A DNA stretch of 64,000 nucleotides from Polyangia bacterium (GTDB taxonomy: Bacteria > Myxococcota_A > Polyangia > Nannocystales > Nannocystaceae). The notes under the pieces were generated by a model that saw nothing but the letters and a program-made list of their open reading frames with translations, was not told where the DNA came from and searched no databases. A program made the position numbers and the translations under genes. Below are positions 17,201-24,037 of the stretch, piece by piece. The stretch covers positions 62,001 through 126,000 of the forward strand of contig JAUIKS010000013.1 of the NCBI GenBank assembly GCA_030430565.1, given 5' to 3'. Within the stretch, counting starts at the first letter, position 1; every line of letters begins with the position of its first letter.

Positions 17201-17260
17201 TTGATGACCTGGCTCTTGTGACAGGAACGAGGAGGTTGTGTCGCGCGTGGGCTTCGACAT
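14258..17260 (-). CDS. Hanks-type Ser/Thr protein kinase with TPR sensor region
   Basis: 1000 residues. Kinase domain at about 69-340: glycine loop GEGAMG (78-83), ATP-binding Lys100, catalytic loop HRDFKPEN (195-202, Asp197), DFG (215-217) and SPEQF (256-260). A single membrane helix follows at about 355-377. The extracytoplasmic remainder is helical, with about ten tetratricopeptide repeats between about 590 and 960. All catalytic residues are present, so it should be active. This architecture is very common in Myxococcota; the TPR part probably senses a partner protein. It is convergent with the DnaK paralogue, 39 bases apart. Confidence 0.9.
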   Translation of the reverse strand: MSKPTRDTTSSFLSQEPGHQAIDPLAITTASADDGPPIKEALAQATLDPRMRDIVLSRLFSSAAPRRIGRYRVLDLLGEGAMGRVYSAYDDQLDRKVAVKVVRNQSGQDAHERLLREARALARLSHANITTVHEVDEVTRDDGGREVFIAMEFVRGETLRDWLAAPARRSWREVLGCFLQAGAALAAAHEAGLVHRDFKPENTIVTAGGVLKVLDFGLARALDSSEREPPRDGGATERPTTLTRTGALMGTPVYMSPEQFAGGTATTRSDQFSFCVALYEALYGARPFSGASLRELSVNVLSGRRDEPPGGVAVPGWIARVLDRGLQTDPDARWPSMRALVDALADDPTNRRQRWLGIGLLALAVGGVSVALTLYLGVDGGAPESRCTGAAQEMATVWSASRQGVVARALVASGESYAQTTTKTVLGLLDAYAARWIAARTDACEDTLREEQSPALMDARVQCLEDRRRAVNALIGVFEEADAGTTRRAVELARDLPTIELCAELEYVTAAVKPPEDAPTRRLVARARDELARAAQLLDAGKFDAVETALARASTGLEALDYAPIKLELAAVAGELLDARGEYKRAVAQLEPVYFAARELRHDQLAARLASQLAWSVGYGLTELDAGERWAKQASAEVARGVAPARTRVEMLSLLGVIADKRSDFNASLALHDEALAEHARIDGDGASAVMLHLNRGAVYDMLQRWDEALADYRRALALLESEYGPKHPMSSRLWSNMGLVYGQLGRHEEAVATQERALALARAYFSGTTKLGDRLLNLGLAYWRAARYDDSEAALGEALEIYLRAWGPDHADVALARAAMGQTLAAQGRYEEALREHQLTLEFLEPRFGPIHREIASNLSQAAYCQKHLKRYEESVATYTRAVAIWEQLTPGGWYTADAHRQRGQALYLAQRYAEAEAEFERALELYAGNEGDLGQVGDAEFSLARALDRRSPGSARALELARSAYQRFAPDRAIDRGLREDIAAWLSARGVDVELDAG

Positions 17261-17508
17261 GCTCGGGCCGCCACGTCTCGCTCGAGTCTACCGGTCGGCC
17301 GCGCCCGCGCGCCTCTCCACCGCGGCGGCGCGCGAGTCCGAGCCGGCCCTCAACGCCCGCGGCGAGCGTCCACGTGTCGACTCCTCGGTCCTTCGGCCGC
17401 TGGCGTTGTTGGCGAGACTCGCGGTACGCCCAGAACAACTTCGTTTCCCGCCTCGCCAGCGACGTAAGCGCCGGCGCGGGTCGACACGTGGGCGCTCGCT
17501 ACAGGCGG

Positions 17509-18702
17509 CTACGAGAGCGCCGCGATCGTGGCCTCGTCGACCCCGAACTCGCGCAGCGCCGCGGCCGTGTGCTCGCCCAGCCGCGGCGCCGGACTGCTCG
17601 GCGTGCGCCCGAGCGAGGGGTAGCTCGGGCCGGGGGCGTCGAGCGTGCCGCCCCCGGGCAGCGGCGTCTGCTCGAGCAGCCCGCTGTCGCGCATCGTCGG
17701 GTCGCGGCGGGCGGCGGCGAGATCGTTGACCGGGCCGATCGGGAGGTCGTGCGGGGCCAGCTCCGCGAGCCACTCGTCACATGTCTTGGTGGACAGGATC
17801 TCCTGGACGCGCGCGGTCGCGGTCGCGCCGTCCTCGCCGACATCCAGGCCCGCGCCCGCGAGCTCCGGGACGCCGAGCAGCGTCACGAGCTTGAACCAAA
17901 ACTTCGGCTCGAGGCAGCCGACGGTGAGGTCGCGGTCGTCCTTGCAGCGATAGCGCCGGTAGCAGGGCACGTTTCCGCCGAGCAGCAGCCCGTGATCCAT
18001 AGGCTCCGGCTCCTCGCCCCGCGCGCGCGCCCGCTCGGCCGCCGCGGCGTCGATCCACGGCCAGGCGAGGAATTGCAGCGGGCCCGAGAGCAGCGGCTGC
18101 GAGATCACGCCGCCGCGCCCGGTCTGCCCCCGTCGCAGCAGCGCCGCGACCACCGAGGTGCAGGCCAGGGTCCCGGAGGTGATGTCGGCGAACAGCACCG
18201 GCGGCATGCCCGGGGTGCCGAGCCGGTCGAGCAGGCCGGTGTGACCCATGAGGTTGCCGTCGTGGCCGACGCGTCGGTCGTCGTCTCCGCGCGGCGGGTA
18301 GCCGGGCAGGGAGCAGACCACGAGCCCGGGGTTGCCGTCCTGCAGCACCTCGGGGCCGAGGCCCCAGCGCGCGAGCGTCCCGGGGCGAAAGCTCTCGACG
18401 AACACGTCGGCGCGGCGGACGAGCGCGCGCAGAGCAGCGGCGCCTGCAGGGGAGCGGAGGTTCAGGCCGACGGACTCGGCCCCGCGGTAGAACACGGCGA
18501 AGCCCGTGCCGACGCCATCGACGAGCGGCGTCATGTGACGCATCGGATCGCCCATCCCCGGATCCTCGATCTTGAGGACACGGGCGCCGAGGTCGAGCAG
18601 CGAGCGCGCGAGCACGGCGCCCGGGAGCATGCGCGTCGTGTCGACGACCGTGACCCCCTGGAGCGGGAGCGGTTCACCGGAGGAGTTCGGGCCTTGGTCC
18701 AT
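17509..18702 (-). CDS. CoA-transferase family III enzyme, alpha-methylacyl-CoA racemase-like
   Basis: 397 residues of the CaiB/BaiF family. N-terminal LEGVTVVD-like strand, KIEDPGMGDPMR (about 45-56) for CoA binding, FVESFRPG (101-108), and GHDGNLMGHTGLL with His147-Asp148. The GHD motif matches alpha-methylacyl-CoA racemases (GHDINY) more closely than formyl- or carnitine-CoA transferases. Racemases of this kind epimerise 2-methylacyl-CoA thioesters in branched-chain fatty acid breakdown. The gene is alone, with no degradation genes next to it, so the exact substrate is inferred only from this motif. Confidence 0.82.
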   Translation of the reverse strand: MDQGPNSSGEPLPLQGVTVVDTTRMLPGAVLARSLLDLGARVLKIEDPGMGDPMRHMTPLVDGVGTGFAVFYRGAESVGLNLRSPAGAAALRALVRRADVFVESFRPGTLARWGLGPEVLQDGNPGLVVCSLPGYPPRGDDDRRVGHDGNLMGHTGLLDRLGTPGMPPVLFADITSGTLACTSVVAALLRRGQTGRGGVISQPLLSGPLQFLAWPWIDAAAAERARARGEEPEPMDHGLLLGGNVPCYRRYRCKDDRDLTVGCLEPKFWFKLVTLLGVPELAGAGLDVGEDGATATARVQEILSTKTCDEWLAELAPHDLPIGPVNDLAAARRDPTMRDSGLLEQTPLPGGGTLDAPGPSYPSLGRTPSSPAPRLGEHTAAALREFGVDEATIAALS

Positions 18703-18745
18703 GGAGCGCCAGCATCCGACCTTCGCGCCCGCGGATCAACGGCTG

Positions 18746-19750
18746 CTAGCCCTCGCCGGGCTTGTGCGGGTTGTTGAGCGGGTGGGGCGGGCGCGGGGGC
18801 TCGCTCTCAACCACCGCAGCGCGACGCGGCGAGTTCAGCGGGTGCGGCGGCGGTGCCGGCTTGCGTGGAGGCGGAGGAATCACCGCGCTGGGCTTGATCA
18901 CGGCGGCGGGCTTGATCGGCGTGCGCGGTCTAGGTGGCCTGGCCTGCTGCGCAGGTGGTTGGGGCGTTCGCGTCGGCGGCGCGGCGGCGGGCGCCTTGGC
19001 CGGCGCGTCGGGCTCCTCGACCTGCAGCTCGATCTCTTCCGTCTCGATCGCGAGGTCGTCGAGCGTGAGCCCCGGGTCGGTGATGTCGACCTCGAACTCG
19101 TCGTCGTCCGCGTCTTCGACCTCGACCTCGATCGTCTCCTCGTTGCTGCTGCGCGGCTTGAGGAAGCGAACGATCAGCTCCTCGACCTCGTGGCGAAGAT
19201 CGGCTTGGTCGCCGTTGTTCTCGATGATGTAGTCCGCGCCCTTGCGCCGGGTCTGCTCGTCGACCTGCGCGGCCATCCGCCGGCGCACGTCGTCGGCTGA
19301 GAGGCCGCTGCGGACTCGCACGCGATCGATTCGGACCTTCTCGCGGGCCGAGACCACGATGACCGCGGAGACCGTGTTCTGGAGCTGCTTCTCGAACAGG
19401 AGCGGGATCTCGTACACGACGATGGTGTGCCCGCCGCTCGCCAGCGCACGCATCACGTCCTCAAATCGCTCGCGCACCCGCGGGTGGATGATCTCCTCGA
19501 GCTGCGCGCGCTTCTTGGGATCGGTGAACACCAACGAGGCCATCCGCTTGCGGTCGAGCTCGCGGGTCTTGGGGTTGATGATCTCCTCGCCGAAGGCCTT
19601 GACGACCTCTTGGAGACCCTCGGTGCCCGGGGCGATCACGACGCGCGACAGCTCGTCGGCGGACACGACGGGGATTCCGTACTCCTCGAGGATGCCGGCG
19701 ACGGTCGACTTGCCGCTGCCAATCCCGCCGGTCAGCCCGTAGATCTCCAT
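18746..19750 (-). CDS. coaE: dephospho-CoA kinase with disordered C-terminal tail
   Basis: 334 residues from the ATG at 19750. CoaE adds the 3'-phosphate in the last step of coenzyme A synthesis. P-loop GGIGSGKST is at residues 8-16, and the CoA-binding DELSR and HPRVRERFE segments are present. The kinase ends near residue 198, the family's usual length. About 135 extra residues follow: an acidic stretch (VEVEDADDDEFEVDI), then a Pro/Ala/Lys-rich region ending in two HPLN-containing repeats. The tail is encoded in the same codon style, so it is not a frame error. It is divergent from engB with 89 bases between. Confidence 0.9.
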   Translation of the reverse strand: MEIYGLTGGIGSGKSTVAGILEEYGIPVVSADELSRVVIAPGTEGLQEVVKAFGEEIINPKTRELDRKRMASLVFTDPKKRAQLEEIIHPRVRERFEDVMRALASGGHTIVVYEIPLLFEKQLQNTVSAVIVVSAREKVRIDRVRVRSGLSADDVRRRMAAQVDEQTRRKGADYIIENNGDQADLRHEVEELIVRFLKPRSSNEETIEVEVEDADDDEFEVDITDPGLTLDDLAIETEEIELQVEEPDAPAKAPAAAPPTRTPQPPAQQARPPRPRTPIKPAAVIKPSAVIPPPPRKPAPPPHPLNSPRRAAVVESEPPRPPHPLNNPHKPGEG

Positions 19751-19839
19751 GAACGCGAGCGTATCGCGTGCGAACACTTGCTGTATAGTCGCTCGCGCGC
19801 TCGATACAGGCCGCAGGCCGCTGTCCTGAGACACCCCGG

Positions 19840-20679
19840 ATGCCCCGCACGACCCGCAAGCAGCCCCGCACGTCGGCGAATCAGACGGCGAATCAGTCGG
19901 CCAAGAGCCGCGCGGCGCACGGATCCAAGACCAAGCCTGGTCGTCGGGGCGGCTGGCGGGTGGTCTCGGCCGAGTTCGAACTCAGCGCGCCCGAGCTGAA
20001 GTCCTGTCCGCGTGGCGACCGACCGGAGATCGCCGTCGCGGGCCGCTCGAACGTCGGTAAATCGAGCCTGCTCAACGCCTTCGCCGCGCGGCGCGGGCTC
20101 GCGCGCGTCAGTCGAACACCCGGCCGGACGCGGCTGCTCAATTTCTTCCCGATCACGCTACGGCACCCACAGCGCGGAGATCGGCGGTTTCGCTGGGTCG
20201 ACCTGCCCGGCTACGGCTACGCGGCCGCGTCACGCTCGATCCGGCAGCAGTTCGGCCCGATGATCGAGGGCTACCTCGCCAACCGCGACGTCCTGCGCGG
20301 ACTCGTGCTCCTGATCGACAGCCGCCGCGAGGTCCGCGACGAAGATATCGAGCTCGTGCACTTCATGGGCGCGCACCAGATACCCACGCTCGTGGTCGCG
20401 ACCAAGGTCGACAAGCTCTCCAAGGGGGAGCGCGGGCTCGTCCCGCGCAAGATCGCCGCGCGATTTGGCTGCCACCCCGGCGACGTGGTGCTCACGAGCG
20501 CGCAGACCGGTGACGGCCTCGGCGACGACCCGCGCCGCGGCGGCCTGGCTGCCGAGATCGCCGCGCTCGTCGCCCCCGAGGAGGAACAAGTCAGCGACCG
20601 CGATGGTCTCGAGGCTGAGCCGCCGGGCGCGGACGAAGCCGCGCACGCGGACGGCGCGGAAGCTGATGAGCGGCGCTGA
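19840..20679 (+). CDS. engB: ribosome biogenesis GTPase EngB/YsxC
   Basis: 279 residues of the TrmE-Era-EngA-EngB GTPase family, acting in large-subunit ribosome assembly. G1 GRSNVGKS (68-75), switch TPGRT (93-97), G3 DLPGYG (121-126), G4 TKVDK (188-192) and G5 TSAQTGDG are all present. About 40 basic, low-complexity residues precede the core and an acidic tail of about 30 residues follows it, so it is longer than the usual 200. Its last 14 bases overlap rimI. The conserved partner clpX/lon is not adjacent; lon is 19 kb away. Confidence 0.92.
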   Translation: MPRTTRKQPRTSANQTANQSAKSRAAHGSKTKPGRRGGWRVVSAEFELSAPELKSCPRGDRPEIAVAGRSNVGKSSLLNAFAARRGLARVSRTPGRTRLLNFFPITLRHPQRGDRRFRWVDLPGYGYAAASRSIRQQFGPMIEGYLANRDVLRGLVLLIDSRREVRDEDIELVHFMGAHQIPTLVVATKVDKLSKGERGLVPRKIAARFGCHPGDVVLTSAQTGDGLGDDPRRGGLAAEIAALVAPEEEQVSDRDGLEAEPPGADEAAHADGAEADERR

Positions 20680-21160
20680 GCTGTCCCTTCGTTCCGCTGA
20701 ACCCGGGGACCTCGACGCGATCGCGGCGATCGAGGCCGCGTGTTTCCCCCGGCCGTGGACGCGGGTCATGTTCGCCGAGGAGCTCGCGCGCGCGTTCGCG
20801 CGCGTCGCGGTCGCGGTCTCCGACTCCGACAACACGCTGCTCGGCTTCGCCTGCGTCTGGCACCTCCCGCCCGAGGCCCATCTGCTCAAGATCGCGACCG
20901 CGACCGCGGCGCGCAGACGCGGTGTCGGCGGCGCGCTGCTGCGCCACAGCCTGCAGGGCGCGCGCGCTGCCGGCTGTGAGCAAGTTCAACTCGAGGTCGC
21001 CAGCGCCAATACAAACGCCGTGCGCCTGTATGAGCGGGCAGGCTTCGCGGTCGTCGGCCGGCGCCCAGGGTACTACCGCGAGCCCCCGGATGACGCCCTG
21101 CTCATGACCTGTCGCCGTGAATGGATGGGCGATTTACTCCCGTCGCGCGCTGGCCTATGA
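20666..21160 (+). CDS. rimI: RimI-type N-acetyltransferase (GNAT)
   Basis: 164 residues from the ATG at 20666, which lies inside the end of engB (14-base overlap, GGAAG just upstream). GNAT fold with motif A RRRGVGGALL near residue 84 and NTNAVRLYERAGF near 115, typical of RimI, which acetylates the N-terminal alanine of ribosomal protein bS18. The overlap with the ribosome-assembly GTPase gene supports a translation-related role. The longer upstream frame is an artefact of the engB overlap. Confidence 0.85.
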   Translation: MSGAELSLRSAEPGDLDAIAAIEAACFPRPWTRVMFAEELARAFARVAVAVSDSDNTLLGFACVWHLPPEAHLLKIATATAARRRGVGGALLRHSLQGARAAGCEQVQLEVASANTNAVRLYERAGFAVVGRRPGYYREPPDDALLMTCRREWMGDLLPSRAGL

Positions 21161-21166
21161 AGCGGC

Positions 21167-21982
21167 GTGCCTGCGGCTCAGTTCGACGTCATCGTGGTCG
21201 AGAACCGCGCGCTCTCCGGCGGCTACTTCGTGCTCGAGTTCGAGACCACGAGCGCGAGCGCGAGCTCCGTCGCCGAGACGCGCCCTGGCCAATTCGTGAT
21301 GCTCCGCGGCGAGTGGGGGCGTGACCTGCTCAACCCGCGCGCGTTCTCGATCCTCCACGCGCCCGACGATCGTCACTTCTCGATCCTCGCCAAGATCTAC
21401 GGGCGCGGCACCGCGCGGATGGCCGCGTTGAAGCCGGGCGAGCGCATGACCGCGACCGCGCCGCTGGGGCGGGGCTTTCGCCCGGCGCGGCGCGGCGTGA
21501 CCCAGCTGCTCGTCGCCGGCGGCGTCGGCCTGCCGCCCTTACACCTGCAAGCGCGCGTCGCCGCGAGCGACGCTGGGGCTGGCGCCGACACGGTCGAGCT
21601 GCTCTACGGCGGGCGCAATAGCGACGACCTCGTCCTGCTCGACGACTTCGCGCGCTGGGGCGTGCAAACGCACCTCGCGACCGAGGACGGGAGCGCGGGC
21701 GCGCGCGGCTACGTCACGGTCGCGCTGCGCGAGCGCCTGGCGAGCGCAAACCGCAGCGGCGAGCGCGTCGAGATCCTGTCGTGCGGGCCGACGCCGATGC
21801 TGCGAGCGGTCCGCGCGATCGGCTTGGACGAAGGAGTCCCGACCTATCTCTGTCTCGAGGAGAACATGGCCTGTGGCTTCGGCGCCTGCCTCGGCTGCGC
21901 GGTGCCGGTCCACGGCCCGAAGCCATACCGATACTGCTGCAGCGACGGGCCCGTGTTCGCGGCCGAGGAGGTGCGCTGGTGA
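21167..21982 (+). CDS. pyrK: dihydroorotate dehydrogenase electron transfer subunit
   Basis: 271 residues. PyrK carries FAD and a 2Fe-2S cluster and passes electrons from PyrD to NAD+. Flavin motif NPRAFSI (56-62), NAD-binding VAGGVGLPPL (117-126) and LSCGPTPML (205-213), and cluster cysteines Cys236, Cys241, Cys244 and Cys257 or 258 are visible. GTG start six bases after rimI. It overlaps pyrD by four bases (GTGA), confirming the class 1B two-subunit enzyme. Confidence 0.9.
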   Translation: MPAAQFDVIVVENRALSGGYFVLEFETTSASASSVAETRPGQFVMLRGEWGRDLLNPRAFSILHAPDDRHFSILAKIYGRGTARMAALKPGERMTATAPLGRGFRPARRGVTQLLVAGGVGLPPLHLQARVAASDAGAGADTVELLYGGRNSDDLVLLDDFARWGVQTHLATEDGSAGARGYVTVALRERLASANRSGERVEILSCGPTPMLRAVRAIGLDEGVPTYLCLEENMACGFGACLGCAVPVHGPKPYRYCCSDGPVFAAEEVRW

Positions 21983-23007
21983 ACATACACGCGAGCACGG
22001 ACGCGTCTTCGCGCGTCGACGACCCCGGCGATCGTGTCGTCGATCGTTCCATCGATCGTCCGCTCGATCTCTCCTGCTCATTCGGACATCAACGCCTCAA
22101 GAGCCCGCTGCTCGCGGCCTCGGGCTGCTTCGCGTACGCGGAGCCCTTCGCGCAATTCATCGATCTGCGCCTGCTCGGTGGCGTCTCGACCAAGGGGATC
22201 TCTCCCGAGCCGCGCCACGGCAACCCGCTGCCGAGGATCTGCGAGACCGCGTCGGGGATGCTCAACTCGATCGGTCTCGAGAACGTCGGCGCGCAGGCGT
22301 TCTTGCGCGAGAAGCTGCCCTTCCTCCGCGACCTCGGCATCGCGGTGTGGGTCAACTTCTTCGGCACCGACTTCGAAACCTACATCGAGTGCGCCCGCAC
22401 GCTAGGCGGCGCACAGGGCATCGACGTGCTCGAGATGAACATCTCGTGCCCGAACATCAAGAAGGGCGGCATTGAGTTCGGGACGGTCCCCGAGGTCGCC
22501 CACCGGCTCACGCGCGCCTGCGTCGAGGCCACCGATACGCCCATCGTCGTCAAGCTCAGCCCGAACGCGGGCGACAACGTGGCGATGGCGCAGGCGGTCA
22601 AAGAGGCCGGCGCGTTCGGGGTGTCGCTCATCAACACGATCACCGGCATGGCGATCGACGTCCGCAAACGCCGCCCGCGAATTGCGACGACCTACGGCGG
22701 CCTCTCCGGACCGGCGATCAAGCCGGTCGGGCTGCGGATGGTCCATCAAGTCGCGCGCGCGTTGCCCGGCTTCCCGATCTGCGGCATGGGCGGGATCCTC
22801 AACGGCGAAGACGCGCTCGAGTACCTGATGGCGGGGGCGCACTGCGTGCAGGTCGGAACCGCGTGTTTCGCCGAGCCGGGCGCGATCGTGCGTATCACCG
22901 AGGAGCTGCGCGGCCTCATGGGCGAACTCGGGATCCGCAGCGTCGCGGACGCTGTGGGCTGTCTCGAGGCGCTACCGCCCGAGGCACCGATCCGAGCGCC
23001 CGCGTGA
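21979..23007 (+). CDS. pyrD: dihydroorotate dehydrogenase, class 1B catalytic subunit
   Basis: 342 residues from the GTG at 21979, with GAGGAGGTG ideally placed upstream and overlapping the pyrK stop. It oxidises dihydroorotate to orotate in pyrimidine synthesis using FMN. The class 1 catalytic Cys is Cys157 in NISCPN; FMN-binding features include KLSPN and GMGGI. About 30 polar residues (Asp/Arg/Val repeats) precede the usual start of the fold, an extension not found in most homologues. The pairing with pyrK shows it uses NAD+ rather than quinone or fumarate. Confidence 0.92.
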   Translation: MNIHASTDASSRVDDPGDRVVDRSIDRPLDLSCSFGHQRLKSPLLAASGCFAYAEPFAQFIDLRLLGGVSTKGISPEPRHGNPLPRICETASGMLNSIGLENVGAQAFLREKLPFLRDLGIAVWVNFFGTDFETYIECARTLGGAQGIDVLEMNISCPNIKKGGIEFGTVPEVAHRLTRACVEATDTPIVVKLSPNAGDNVAMAQAVKEAGAFGVSLINTITGMAIDVRKRRPRIATTYGGLSGPAIKPVGLRMVHQVARALPGFPICGMGGILNGEDALEYLMAGAHCVQVGTACFAEPGAIVRITEELRGLMGELGIRSVADAVGCLEALPPEAPIRAPA

Positions 23008-23016
23008 TCGCCTGAT

Positions 23017-23040
23017 CGCGGTTCGAATCGCGCGGTTTTG
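23017..23040 (+). terminator. possible terminator after pyrD
   Basis: CGCGGTTCGAATCGCG (23017-23032) can fold with a six- to seven-pair stem and is followed by CGGTTTTG. A second hairpin (23051-23075, nine-pair stem, A-rich loop) follows but lacks a T tract. Together they separate pyrD from psd. Confidence 0.35.
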
Positions 23041-23155
23041 TCACGCCGACCCGGGTGCGGAAAAAGCGTACCCGGCGCGTCGATCTCGAGAGCGCGCGCC
23101 TGCCCGTCACGACGCTTGTTTTGGGACAATCCGCTGGATAGGCTCTTCTCCGCTG

Positions 23156-24037
23156 ATGATGCCCGTTCGCGGAATTCCCTGGAGATCTCGGCTCGCGGCA
23201 GCGGTGCTTGAGAAGTCGCCCGACTGGGGCGCGCTCGCTGCCACGCGAATGATGGGTGCAGCGGCACGGGTACGAATTCCGCGGCCCATCAATCGCGCGG
23301 CCGTCGCGGCCTACATAAAGCTGTTCGACGTCGACATGGCCGACGTGGAGCCCGACGCGCTCGACCGCGGCTTCGACAACTTCGACGCGTTCTTCACCCG
23401 GCAGCTGCGCGCGGGGGCGCGGCCAGTCGCCCGCGAGAGCCGCGCCGTCGTCTCGCCGTCGGACGGGCTGATCCGCGACAGCGTCGAGATCGACGAGTCC
23501 ACGCGGGTGCAGGCGAAGGGGCACGGCTACAACCTCGCCGAGCTGATCGCGGACCCCGAGCTCGCGCGGACCTTCATCGGCGGCACGGCGACCACGATCT
23601 ACCTCCACCCCCGCGACTACCATCGCGTGCACTGCCCCTGCGACGCGCTCGTCGAGCGCGTCACGCTGATCCCCGGGCGGCTGCTCCCGGTCAACGACGC
23701 CGCGCTCGCCCGCACGCCTGGCCTGTTCGCGCTCAACGAGCGAATGGTCCACACGCTCGAGACAGCGCACGGCAAGATGGTCGTCGTGATGATCGCGGCC
23801 TTCGGCGTCGGACATATGACCTGCTCGTATCGCCATATCGAACCGCACCCGCGGGCGATCCGGCAGCTCGTCTGCGAGCCCGCGGTTCGCATGCGCAAGG
23901 CCGACGAATTGGGGATCTTTCATCTCGGGAGCACGGTCGTGCTGGTCACCGAGAAAGGCGTCGAGCCGACGAGCGCGGCGCTCCCGGCGAAGGTGCGGAT
24001 GGGGCAGGTGATCTTGCAAGGAAACGGTGAGCGATGA
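23156..24037 (+). CDS. psd: phosphatidylserine decarboxylase proenzyme
   Basis: 293 residues. Psd makes phosphatidylethanolamine and is self-cleaved to form a pyruvoyl group. The cleavage motif LGST is at 257-260 (Ser259 becomes pyruvoyl); Asp103 (PSDG) and the His cluster YHRVHCP (155-161) supply the catalytic Asp and His. There are two adjacent ATGs (23156, 23159). The length and LGST fit the bacterial Psd type I. It overlaps the following methyltransferase gene by four bases (ATGA), which links membrane lipid synthesis to that unknown protein. Confidence 0.92.
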   Translation: MMPVRGIPWRSRLAAAVLEKSPDWGALAATRMMGAAARVRIPRPINRAAVAAYIKLFDVDMADVEPDALDRGFDNFDAFFTRQLRAGARPVARESRAVVSPSDGLIRDSVEIDESTRVQAKGHGYNLAELIADPELARTFIGGTATTIYLHPRDYHRVHCPCDALVERVTLIPGRLLPVNDAALARTPGLFALNERMVHTLETAHGKMVVVMIAAFGVGHMTCSYRHIEPHPRAIRQLVCEPAVRMRKADELGIFHLGSTVVLVTEKGVEPTSAALPAKVRMGQVILQGNGER

